Shown: positions 1 through 5,305, counted from the stretch's first letter. The stretch: 6,062 nt of DNA from DASPKW01 sp038244055 (GCA_038244055.1 JBBRTW010000444.1:1-6062); one strand, 5' to 3'. Made by a program: numbers and translations. Notes: generated by a model from the letters alone, not told the origin.

Positions 1-28
1 CGTGTATCCGAACGAACATCCTGGCCAT
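1..28 (-). CDS. Start of a minus-strand gene leaving the window (N-terminus only)
   Basis: On the minus strand an ATG at 28-26 opens MARMFVRIH and stays open to the window edge. A strong SD (AGGAAAGGAG, plus-strand 35-44) ends six bases before it, which makes this a real start rather than a chance ORF. Nine residues are too few to assign a family. A basic N-terminus resembling 'M(Y/F)VR...' occurs in some insertion-sequence transposases, and two neighbours fit that idea: the SD is inside an inverted repeat, and the next gene lacks its 5' end. Both points are inference. The gene could equally be an ordinary host gene. Confidence 0.6.
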
Positions 29-29
29 A

Positions 30-84
30 CGAGACTCCTTTCCTGGTGAGTTCTTGATAAACCCATCCTAGAAAGGAGCTCTCG
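30..84 (-). promoter_or_regulatory. Inverted repeat that can sequester the SD of the minus-strand gene
   Basis: Plus-strand 30-42 (CGAGACTCCTTTC) and 71-84 (GAAAGGAGCTCTCG) are complementary over 13 pairs with one bulged base, separated by a 28-base loop. Read on the minus strand, the distal arm CTCCTTTC pairs with the SD GAAAGGAG, and the arm ends one base before the ATG. A transcript that starts upstream of both arms would bury the ribosome site; one that starts within the loop would not. Such hairpins are known in several insertion sequences, where they block translation from read-through transcripts. They also occur in RNA thermometers and other 5'UTR switches. The pairing is seen directly; the function is inferred. 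Confidence 0.5.
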
Positions 85-140
85 TATTTTCATTGTAAAT
101 TAAGCAAATACAGTGGCGCGCAGTCGCGCACAGCTATTTA

Positions 141-168
141 GGAGTAACCAATGGCTCAGCCCAGTTGA
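141..168 (+). promoter_or_regulatory. SD plus five-codon ORF overlapping the TTG of the RTX gene
   Basis: GGAG at 141-144 lies six bases before an ATG at 151 that encodes only MAQPS before TGA at 166-168. That stop overlaps the TTG at 165-167 (TTGA), an arrangement used in translational coupling. It could let ribosomes restart on the truncated RTX frame. It could also be chance, or the scar of a frameshift, since a one-base insertion would join this ATG to the long frame. Confidence 0.3.
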
Positions 169-1496
169 TCCTTGCACGCTTCAATGACAATGGTTCTTTC
201 GACACATCATTCGGCGACGGAGGCGTGTCAAAGATCGACGTCGCCCCACATATTGTCGTCGATCCCCAGTGGGACATTACGCGCTATGCCGTGTTGACCC
301 ATTTATTTATCGATCCAAGCAATCGTATTTATGGGATGGGAACCGCCGGAATCAATCCTTATCCGATCTATGGATCGAGTGATATGCTCGGTGTAAGGGT
401 CAATCCTAATGGAACGCTTGATTCATCATTCGCGGACGCGGGAATTCTGATAAAGGACTTCTTTGCCGGGCGAATGGATCCTTCCGCAATAGCATTTCTT
501 TCCAATGGCCGCGTGATGATCGTGGGTACTCTCAATCCATGGGGGCCTGAGTGGTTGATCGATCCCGCTGTCGCCGTCCTCATCCTCAATAACTCCGGCG
601 ATTTCGATCTGACATTTGGCCCAGATCACAACGGAATCGACCTCATCCCCGTCGCCAGTGGCGACAATGAGTCCCCCTATGCCGTTATTCCTCAGCCCGA
701 TGGCAAATTTCTCATCGCCGAGTCTCGTTCCCGACTTTTCTTCGATCCGACCTCCTATCATTACGACGCCTCCTTTGGACTGATGCGCATCCTCGCCACC
801 GGCCAACTCGATCCCGCCTTCGGCGACGCCGGCCGCCTCCTCACTCCGATACCCTTGGGCAGTTCCGTCAACGCCGTTAGCCCCCACCCGATCAACATCC
901 TCGCCGATTCCGACGCCAACCTCGTGCTCATCACCCCCTCCGAAAGAGACGTCATCCTCGCCCGCTACCTCGGCCAATCCGCCAGCCCTCTCACCGCCAG
1001 AATCGCAAATCGCACCCTCGTCATCACCGGCTCGGCCGGTTCCGACCAAATCATCCTCCGCCAATCCGCCGGCCGAACCCAGATCGCCGGCTTCCCCTAC
1101 TCCTTTGACAACTCCCAATTCTCCTCCATCCAAATCTCCTCCCTCGCCGGCAACGACAACATCGACGCCTCCGCCGCAACCGTCCCGGTCACCATCCTCG
1201 CCGGCGACGGAAACGACTTTGTTTTGGGCGGCGCGGCCAACGACTCCATCGATGGACAGGCCGGCAACGACACGCTCTTTGGCGGGCGAGGCAACGATAC
1301 GCTCTCCGGCGGCGAGGGCGGCGATTATCTCAACGGCGGGCCGGGCAATGACACGATCTTCGGCGGCGCCGGCAACGACCAGGTGCTGGCCACCGACGGC
1401 TCCAAAGACTGGATCGACATGGGCGGCGGGTTCGATCGGGCGAATGGGGATTTGGATGACATTCTTTTGAATGCGGAGAGCCCATTGACGGCTTGA
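165..1496 (+). CDS. Delta-60 repeat and RTX calcium-binding protein, probably 5'-truncated
   Basis: This 443-residue frame has two regions. Residues 4-225 hold about four delta-60-type units with the pattern (A/V)R-x-N-x-(N/D)G-x-(F/L)D-x-(S/T)FG: near 4-20 (ARFNDNGSFDTSFGDGG), 77-93, 139-152 and 207-225. A partial unit (VILARYLGQ) lies near 263-271. Residues 345-409 hold about seven RTX nonapeptides (GGxGxDxxx; for example GQAGNDTLFG, GRGNDTLSG, GPGNDTIFG), which bind calcium in a parallel beta-roll. Such proteins are usually exported, but no signal peptide is present. The TTG at 165 is the only plausible in-frame start and has no good SD. The frame is open back to 99 and reads TNGSAQ just before the first unit, as an internal delta-60 repeat would. 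I therefore read it as the 3' part of a longer gene, cut by rearrangement or insertion, and possibly a pseudogene. Confidence 0.8.
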   Translation: MILARFNDNGSFDTSFGDGGVSKIDVAPHIVVDPQWDITRYAVLTHLFIDPSNRIYGMGTAGINPYPIYGSSDMLGVRVNPNGTLDSSFADAGILIKDFFAGRMDPSAIAFLSNGRVMIVGTLNPWGPEWLIDPAVAVLILNNSGDFDLTFGPDHNGIDLIPVASGDNESPYAVIPQPDGKFLIAESRSRLFFDPTSYHYDASFGLMRILATGQLDPAFGDAGRLLTPIPLGSSVNAVSPHPINILADSDANLVLITPSERDVILARYLGQSASPLTARIANRTLVITGSAGSDQIILRQSAGRTQIAGFPYSFDNSQFSSIQISSLAGNDNIDASAATVPVTILAGDGNDFVLGGAANDSIDGQAGNDTLFGGRGNDTLSGGEGGDYLNGGPGNDTIFGGAGNDQVLATDGSKDWIDMGGGFDRANGDLDDILLNAESPLTA

Positions 1497-1567
1497 AGAC
1501 TGAAACCATCTGGGGCCTTGTGCCTATTGACCCGTGCCTGGGAAATCGCGTAAACCCCTCACCCCCG

Positions 1568-1632
1568 CCCTCTCCCACGCGGCGATTGAGTGGCGCGGCG
1601 CGTGGGATTTTTCTTCGCCGCTTGGGAGAGGG
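1568..1632. repeat. Long hairpin-forming inverted repeat
   Basis: Left arm 1568-1585 (CCCTCTCCCACGCGGCGA) pairs with right arm 1615-1632 (TCGCCGCTTGGGAGAGGG) at 17 of 18 positions, around a 29-base loop. The loop carries a further GCGCGTGGGA that could pair with the left arm instead. The CTCACCCCC...CTCTCCC and GGGAGAGGG style is typical of dispersed intergenic palindromes in GC-rich genomes. It lies 71 bases after the RTX stop and could act as an mRNA-stabilising or terminating hairpin. No T-tract follows directly, so it is not a textbook intrinsic terminator. Confidence 0.75.
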
Positions 1633-1714
1633 AGTAAGACGCAGGGCTCAGTTTTTCGCAATCGCGTTCCCCAGCCAATTGGCGTATAAGATTAGCTTGA
1701 CCTCCGACACACCC

Positions 1715-2056
1715 ATGACCCAGACCGACCCCCCCATTCTCCCCGCCGATGCCTTTTGGACCGGCCCGGAACCGATCCCCCCTGCTCCATTGGTGCCGGC
1801 CGAGGCGCAACCAGCGCTCGAGAAGCTCGGGCCCAGTCCGTTTCCCAAGTCGGGGTTTCCATTTTTAGGGTTTCTGGCGACGGTTTACGATCACGTTGCC
1901 ACGCAGGTGGCGACGGCGACATGCGGGCCGGATTCCGTGCCGGAAGCGCGCGAGACGGCGGTTGCGGCACCCTCCGAACCGGCCGCGCCCGCATCCACCG
2001 ATGCCCCGGCCGAGCCCGCGCCGGTGCAGCGGAATTATGTGTTTATTCCGCGGTAG
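1715..2056 (+). CDS. Small Pro/Ala-rich hypothetical protein (113 aa)
   Basis: I do not recognise this protein. The frame is open from 1493, but the upstream part would run through the 1568-1632 hairpin repeat, so I start at the ATG at 1715 (MTQTDPPILPADAFW). No clear SD precedes it. Residues 1-45 are Pro-rich. Residues 47-67 (around GFPFLGFLATVYDHV) form a hydrophobic or amphipathic stretch that could be a short helix or membrane anchor. Residues 70-105 are a low-complexity Ala/Pro/Glu linker, and the end is QRNYVFIPR. It contains one cysteine (C70). The ordered core between disordered flanks suggests a small adaptor or membrane-associated peptide, but no function can be assigned. It may be lineage-specific. 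Confidence 0.5.
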   Translation: MTQTDPPILPADAFWTGPEPIPPAPLVPAEAQPALEKLGPSPFPKSGFPFLGFLATVYDHVATQVATATCGPDSVPEARETAVAAPSEPAAPASTDAPAEPAPVQRNYVFIPR

Positions 2057-2205
2057 GTCCGGGGGCGCAGCGGGGGCAGAAACGTAGTCGGAGAGGGAAA
2101 AGTGAGGGCGATTGAGGGCGGGTTTTCGCACGTCTTCAGCCGTCTGCGCACGTCTTTACGCGCACGCGATCCGGGATGGCGCTCTGGTCGCTGTCGCTCC
2201 CGACG

Positions 2206-2289
2206 CTCTATCCCGGCTTGTCCGAGCTCTATCCCGGCTTGTCCGAGCTCTATCCCGGCTTGTCTGAAATCTTCCCCGGTTTGCAGGGA
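2206..2289. repeat. 21-bp tandem repeat, three close copies plus one degenerate
   Basis: Copies lie at 2206-2226 and 2227-2247 (identical), 2248-2268 (two substitutions near its end) and 2269-2289 (diverged: TTCCCCGGTTTGCAG). Read on the plus strand, the unit encodes the heptapeptide LYPGLSE. The array starts 23 bases beyond the nuoB stop codon and so would lie in the 3' tail of the nuoB transcript. Being a multiple of three, it keeps the frame open. I see no reliable gene using it, because the 70-codon plus-strand frame (2176-2388) has no SD and runs antisense into nuoB. Confidence 0.85.
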
Positions 2290-2311
2290 TTGGTGGAAAT
2301 AGCGGCCCGAT

Positions 2312-2878
2312 TCAAACCGCCCGGCCGCCCACCGTCAGGCCAACCGGCTGGGGCGTGGGGATATACGTCGGCTCAACCGCGATCTTGAGCGGGCGGCGCT
2401 TTGTGCCGGCCGGGGGCAGGCCGTCGCGGTCGACGATGCGCTGGATGGCCATGATGCCTTCGAGGAGCGTTTCCGGGCGCGGCGGGCAGCCGGGGATGTA
2501 GACATCGACGGGGACGAACTGGTCGATGCCCTGGATGGTGGCGTAAGCATCGAACACGCCGCCGGTGCTGGCGCAGGCGCCCATGCTGATCACCCATTTG
2601 GGCTCGGTCATCTGCTGATAAATGTGCTGGAGGACGGGGAGCATTTTGATCGTCACCCGACCGGCGACGATCATCAGATCGCTCTGCCGGGGAGAGAAGC
2701 GCATCGCCTCCGCGCCGAATCGGGCCAGGTCGTAACGGGCGCAGCCGACGGCCATCAGCTCGATCCCGCAGCAGGCCGTGGCGAAAGGCATCGGCCAGAG
2801 CGAGCTGCGCCGGGCCCAGTTGACGATCTTCTTGAGATTGGTGGTCAGGAAATTATCGGGGAGTAACTGCGTATCCAT
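2312..2878 (-). CDS. nuoB: NADH-quinone oxidoreductase subunit B (NuoB)
   Basis: NuoB is the small peripheral-arm subunit of respiratory complex I. It carries the terminal [4Fe-4S] cluster N2, which passes electrons to quinone at the membrane interface. The 188-residue product shows the full signature: adjacent C36 and C37 in ATACCGIE, C102 in MGACASTGG, and C131 in PGCPPRPE. The 65- and 29-residue intervals match E. coli NuoB C64, C129 and C158. A conserved-type basic and quinone-site stretch (CARYDLARFGAEAMRFSPRQSD) is present. I chose the ATG at 2878; the frame extends to a TTG at 2908, but a candidate promoter would put the transcript start near 2914, too close to that TTG. There is no strong SD. 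Notably, no nuoA, nuoC or nuoD flanks it, so it is a detached copy whose partners lie elsewhere. Confidence 0.96.
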   Translation of the reverse strand: MDTQLLPDNFLTTNLKKIVNWARRSSLWPMPFATACCGIELMAVGCARYDLARFGAEAMRFSPRQSDLMIVAGRVTIKMLPVLQHIYQQMTEPKWVISMGACASTGGVFDAYATIQGIDQFVPVDVYIPGCPPRPETLLEGIMAIQRIVDRDGLPPAGTKRRPLKIAVEPTYIPTPQPVGLTVGGRAV

Positions 2879-2920
2879 GTTGTCGTATCCCGGCGGACAA
2901 GGGTGCAAGGGGTTCGTGAA

Positions 2921-2950
2921 ATTCTAGTACAAAGTGGGAGGGATTGCCAC
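2921..2950 (-). promoter_or_regulatory. Candidate sigma70-type promoter for nuoB
   Basis: On the minus strand, GTGGCA (plus-strand 2945-2950, 4 of 6 to TTGACA) and TAGAAT (2921-2926, 5 of 6 to TATAAT) are 18 bases apart. The transcript would begin near 2914, giving a leader of about 35 bases to the ATG at 2878. The match is found by eye in a GC-rich setting, so the odds of chance are real. Confidence 0.35.
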
Positions 2951-2953
2951 TTG

Positions 2954-3016
2954 GGGAGGGGGGAAAATGGAGGAGGGTATAGGGTGTAGGGTATAGGGTA
3001 TGGGGTATAGGATAGG
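2954..3016. repeat. Polypurine stretch plus GGGTATA repeats (G-quadruplex motif)
   Basis: A G-rich purine stretch (2953-2977, broken by one T) leads into GGG runs at 2975, 2982, 2989, 2996 and GGGG at 3002. The spacers are four bases (TATA, TGTA, TATA), then three (TAT). This satisfies the G3-N4 pattern for an intramolecular G-quadruplex on the plus strand. It lies between divergent genes, about 25 bases upstream of the candidate nuoB -35 box. Apart from this element and the promoter, the 336-base gap 2879-3214 shows nothing else I can support. Confidence 0.75.
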
Positions 3017-3214
3017 CGGTGGATTGAAGATCGCGGCGGGATTTTCGAGGGTCGATGGGGTTTTGTGCGCTGACCGGTCCGCTATTTGCGGCTAGGGTGG
3101 AGGGGAGATCGATCGGCTGGGGGCGATGGCGGTTCCCATTGCCCCCGTGAAATGAATAACCAGAGAGGCAGATTTTTTATGATCGGCGATCCAGTCTGCT
3201 TTACGGAGACACCC

Positions 3215-3625
3215 ATGGCCAGCACACCTAAATATATCGTCAAACGATTCGGAAACGATTATCGCATCATCCGCGCGGACCCGGTGGGGGTCGTTACCTC
3301 CTCATTCTGCATCGCCGGGGGGAGCCTGATCGCGCTGATGGGCCTGCGGCGCGGCGGGATCATGGGGATCATCCAGGGGCTGGCAGGGGCGGGGCTGGCG
3401 TATTACGGTGTCACGGGGGACAACCCGATCAAGCGCATCGCCGCGTCCGGCTGCTCCCACGCGCTGCAGACCGAGCACGGGCCGACCCATCAGCACGATA
3501 TTAAGTCCCCCTCGAAACAGTCGCCGCAGGATGGGATCGATGAGGCGTCGATGGAATCTTTCCCGGCCTCCGATTCACCCGCGCATGCGCATTCGACATC
3601 GACGGAGAACGCAGCGGTTGATTGA
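3215..3625 (+). CDS. Small DUF2892-like membrane protein with C-terminal ESFPASD motif
   Basis: The 136-residue product starts MASTPKYIVKRFG at the ATG at 3215, with GGAG (3205-3208) six bases upstream. An in-frame ATG at 3179 would add 12 residues and is possible. Two hydrophobic stretches, about 25-44 and 47-65, with the turn LRRGG between them and YYGVTGDNPIKR after them, resemble the short two-helix membrane module (DUF2892/YgaP-like) also found before SRPBCC domains. The assignment is by pattern only. The tail (70-136) is hydrophilic and includes IDEASMESFPASDSPA at 108-123, close to the 'DEASEESFPASDPPAW' motif I recall from many small bacterial proteins of unknown role. The protein probably sits in the cytoplasmic membrane with that tail exposed. 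His-rich patches (QTEHGPTHQHD) are also present. Its function is unknown. Confidence 0.72.
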   Translation: MASTPKYIVKRFGNDYRIIRADPVGVVTSSFCIAGGSLIALMGLRRGGIMGIIQGLAGAGLAYYGVTGDNPIKRIAASGCSHALQTEHGPTHQHDIKSPSKQSPQDGIDEASMESFPASDSPAHAHSTSTENAAVD

Positions 3626-3771
3626 ACCACGAAGACACGAAGGCACGAAGAAGAAAGATGGGAAGACCGTATTGGTGGGCGCGCGTCCTCCGGGGATCTT
3701 TTGCTTTCTTTGGAGATGATTGCCAGCTTTCATTTTTTCTTTCTTCCTTCGTGCCTTAGTGCCTTCGTGGT
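3626..3771. repeat. Large inverted repeat of the CCACGAAGACACGAAGG type
   Basis: Left arm 3626-3657 and right arm 3739-3771 are complementary at about 30 of 32 positions with one gap. The arms begin and end with ACCACGAAG / CTTCGTGGT and contain direct GACACGAAGG-like submotifs. The 81-base interior shows no gene. Two near-perfect arms around a non-coding core look like a MITE-like or fold-back dispersed element. No flanking target-site duplication is evident. It starts at the stop codon of the preceding gene (TGA 3623-3625) and ends 11 bases before the GTG of the next. A long mRNA hairpin here would separate their translation and perhaps their transcription. Confidence 0.85.
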
Positions 3772-3782
3772 AAAAAGAGGGC

Positions 3783-4316
3783 GTGCCGATTCGTCCGCAG
3801 GATCTTCCGTTGTTTCGGGCGCGTCTGAATACGGCGTCGATGCTGTACCGGGCGATTTGTCCAGATCCGCGCGAGCCGGCGCGGGATACGCGGTCCGCCG
3901 GGCTTTTGCCGGAGGGGCATTTATTTTTGATGACGACCGCGGCCGATGGGCGGGACGAGGTGTATCGGCCGAGCACTTTCGAGCGGACGGCACTTATCGA
4001 CGAACTGGCGCGAAGGCGCGAGCGCGAGATGGAGAAGGCGGGGCTGATCGCGCCGGGGAAGGCGCTGCTGCTGGCGGGGGGGAAGATCCTGGAATATCGG
4101 CTGGATCAATCGGATCACGATGGGCTGGCACGGTATCACTCGCGCGGGCTGTTCGATGAGTTCGACATCCCGGGGCACGATAGCTGGCTGATGCTGGTGC
4201 GCTCGGAGTTCGGCGATGTGCTGCTGGCTTGGATTCCGCGGGAGTTTATCGAGGATGCGGAGGCGGGGATGTGGGCGTGTCCGAGTAAGTGCTTACGATG
4301 GGTGGAAGGGGTGTGA
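3783..4316 (+). CDS. Hypothetical protein (177 aa), family not recognised
   Basis: The frame opens with GTG at 3783 (MPIRPQDLPLFRARL). A GAGG at 3777-3780 is only two bases away, so the start is uncertain; the next in-frame ATG is at 3840 (MLYRAICPD). The protein is soluble, without signal peptide or membrane helices. Residues 65-90 form a charged helix (ELARRREREMEKAG). The second half, about 118-177, alternates beta-like and acidic segments (RGLFDEFDIPGHDSWLMLV, FGDVLLAWIPREFIEDAEAG) and ends in a Cys pair, CPSKC at 166-170. Codon use and length look like a genuine gene. I cannot name a domain; the Trp/acidic C-terminal half vaguely recalls immunity-type proteins, without real support. It shares orientation with both neighbours but is separated from them by repeats. 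Confidence 0.65.
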   Translation: MPIRPQDLPLFRARLNTASMLYRAICPDPREPARDTRSAGLLPEGHLFLMTTAADGRDEVYRPSTFERTALIDELARRREREMEKAGLIAPGKALLLAGGKILEYRLDQSDHDGLARYHSRGLFDEFDIPGHDSWLMLVRSEFGDVLLAWIPREFIEDAEAGMWACPSKCLRWVEGV

Positions 4317-4334
4317 TGGAGGCGTGGCGGGAAA

Positions 4335-4397
4335 GGGTCAGGAGCCGGGCAGCGGTGATCGGCGTATGGGGCGTTATGGGTGGCCGGCTCCTGACCC
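4335..4397. repeat. REP-like inverted repeat (GGGTCAGGAGCCGG)
   Basis: Bases 4335-4348 (GGGTCAGGAGCCGG) are repeated as a perfect 14-base reverse complement at 4384-4397, with a 35-base spacer. An adjacent A-T pair (4334/4398) extends the stem. AAAGGGTCAGGAGCC and GGCTCCTGACCC are, as far as I recall, typical of REP-type palindromes spread by REP-associated tyrosine transposases. No such transposase is present here. The stem lies 18 bases after the TGA of the 177-aa gene and 46 bases before the next start, so it could also work as a transcript-end structure. No T-tract follows. Confidence 0.8.
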
Positions 4398-4443
4398 TGA
4401 ATACCTTTGACCATCCCCCCACCCGCGCGGTCTAATCCGGGGC

Positions 4444-5109
4444 ATGAGCGAAAAGCCGGTGATGAAATCGATCACGGAGTTCGTGGATTACCTGGCGACG
4501 CACCTGGGGATGGTGCGCTGCATGCGCAAGCTCTCGCGCGATGATCCGTTCTTCATCCAGTGGGATGAGCTGATGGGGGAGCGCTGGTGCTCGGTGATCA
4601 ACGGGCGCTGCCCGACTCCCGAGCAGCGGCGGGCGGCGCTGGAGGAGCGGCATAACGTGGCCGAGATTCTGCCGCGGGTGATGCCGGCCACGCGCGATCT
4701 GCTGGTGATGAGCCACTCGCTGCACGTGTATGTGGTGGCCCTGCCCGCGCCGGGGGCTTCGGGCGGGGGATGGGATGTGCGGGCCGATCTGCTGCATCCG
4801 GATTCGATCGTCAAGATGCTGACCGCGTGCCTGGATGATGCCAAGCGCATCACCGCGCTGGATGGTGACAATCCGTATTACAAGGCGCTGCTGGATCAGT
4901 TCCTGGAAATGGCCCGTTGGACCCGCACCAGTCTGAACCCCACGGCCGAGGATCGGGCGAAGGTCAATCTGGGCGCGGTGACCCAGCAGGAGTTGGATGA
5001 TCAGCTCAAGGCGGTCATTATCAGCGTCTGCCGATCGATGCACGACTTCTGCGATCTGTACGCGAATTTCCCCGTGCTGCCGCCGGTGCCGAAGATGAAT
5101 TTAGGTTAG
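4444..5109 (+). CDS. Hypothetical protein (221 aa), family not recognised
   Basis: An ATG at 4444 opens MSEKPVMKSITEFVDYL; the upstream sequence shows no good SD. The product is soluble and mostly helical. It has six cysteines (26, 49, 56, 129, 196, 203) not arranged as a clear metal motif, a Gly-rich turn (PGASGGGWD, 103-111) and helices such as 122-138 and 145-158. An acidic-basic N-terminus (RKLSRDDPFFIQWDEL) precedes a region with many Arg/Glu (61-83). No signal peptide or membrane segment is seen. Its length and long clean frame support a real gene, but no family is recognisable. The TAG stop (5107-5109) lies inside the first unit of the TTAGCCACAG repeat that follows, so the C-terminus (PPVPKMNLG) may have been shaped by that insertion. 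Confidence 0.75.
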   Translation: MSEKPVMKSITEFVDYLATHLGMVRCMRKLSRDDPFFIQWDELMGERWCSVINGRCPTPEQRRAALEERHNVAEILPRVMPATRDLLVMSHSLHVYVVALPAPGASGGGWDVRADLLHPDSIVKMLTACLDDAKRITALDGDNPYYKALLDQFLEMARWTRTSLNPTAEDRAKVNLGAVTQQELDDQLKAVIISVCRSMHDFCDLYANFPVLPPVPKMNLG

Positions 5110-5141
5110 CCACAGAGCCGGAATTAGCCACAGAGCCGGAA
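5106..5141. repeat. Two tandem 18-bp units plus a partial third
   Basis: TTAGCCACAGAGCCGGAA occurs at 5106-5123 and 5124-5141, identical, followed by a partial third copy (TTAGCCACAGA, 5142-5152) that continues into the large inverted repeat. The first copy overlaps the stop codon of the 221-aa gene. The second looks like a recent slippage duplication of the element's outer end. Confidence 0.9.
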
Positions 5142-5303
5142 TTAGCCACAGATTTACACAGATGGGCACAGATGATGAAGAGAAGAATGGGAAGGAATTG
5201 AAATCCCAGTTTTGTTTCGAATGAGCACAGGATGGCTAAACACCATCATTATTTCTCTTCTCTTATCCGTGTCCATCTGTGCAAATCTGTGGCTAAATTC
5301 CGG
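5136..5303. repeat. Large inverted repeat of the TTAGCCACAGATTTACACAGAT type
   Basis: Left arm about 5136-5187 (CCGGAATTAGCCACAGATTT..., ending GAAGAGAAGAA) and right arm about 5253-5303 (TTCTCTTCTC...AATTCCGG) are mostly complementary, with a few mismatches and small gaps. Internal CACAGATG submotifs repeat. The 65-base interior has no gene. The element fills the gap between convergent genes ending at 5109 (+) and 5306 (-), ending two bases from the latter's stop. In this place it could serve as a bidirectional transcript end. The sequence style is of a dispersed, MITE-like repeat common, as I recall, in PVC-group genomes. Confidence 0.88.
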
Positions 5304-5305
5304 CT

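Noticed and set aside
426..1133. 235-codon minus-strand frame opposite the RTX gene
   Set aside because: Gly/Glu/Asp/Val-rich low-complexity translation, as expected opposite a C-rich coding region; the plus strand has clear repeat domains.
1493..1714. N-terminal extension of the 113-aa protein from a TTG at 1493
   Set aside because: It would translate the 1568-1632 palindrome into Arg/Pro-rich sequence and overlap the RTX stop; the ATG at 1715 is more natural.
2176..2388. 70-codon plus-strand frame with LYPGLSE repeats
   Set aside because: No SD, and its 3' third is antisense to nuoB. I keep the tandem repeat but not a gene.
2879..2908. TTG start giving NuoB ten extra residues
   Set aside because: No SD, and only about six bases from the candidate transcript start; family N-termini vary, so ATG 2878 is preferred.
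3575..4159. Several frames on both strands running across the 3626-3771 repeat
   Set aside because: They translate the repeat arms into Lys/Arg- or Phe/Ser-rich sequence and overlap better-supported genes.
4432..5043. 203-codon minus-strand frame opposite the 221-aa gene
   Set aside because: Arg/His/Gln-rich translation without family features, typical of an antisense shadow.
5106..5152. CRISPR-like short repeats
   Set aside because: The units are directly adjacent with no spacers; same for the 21-bp array at 2206-2289.
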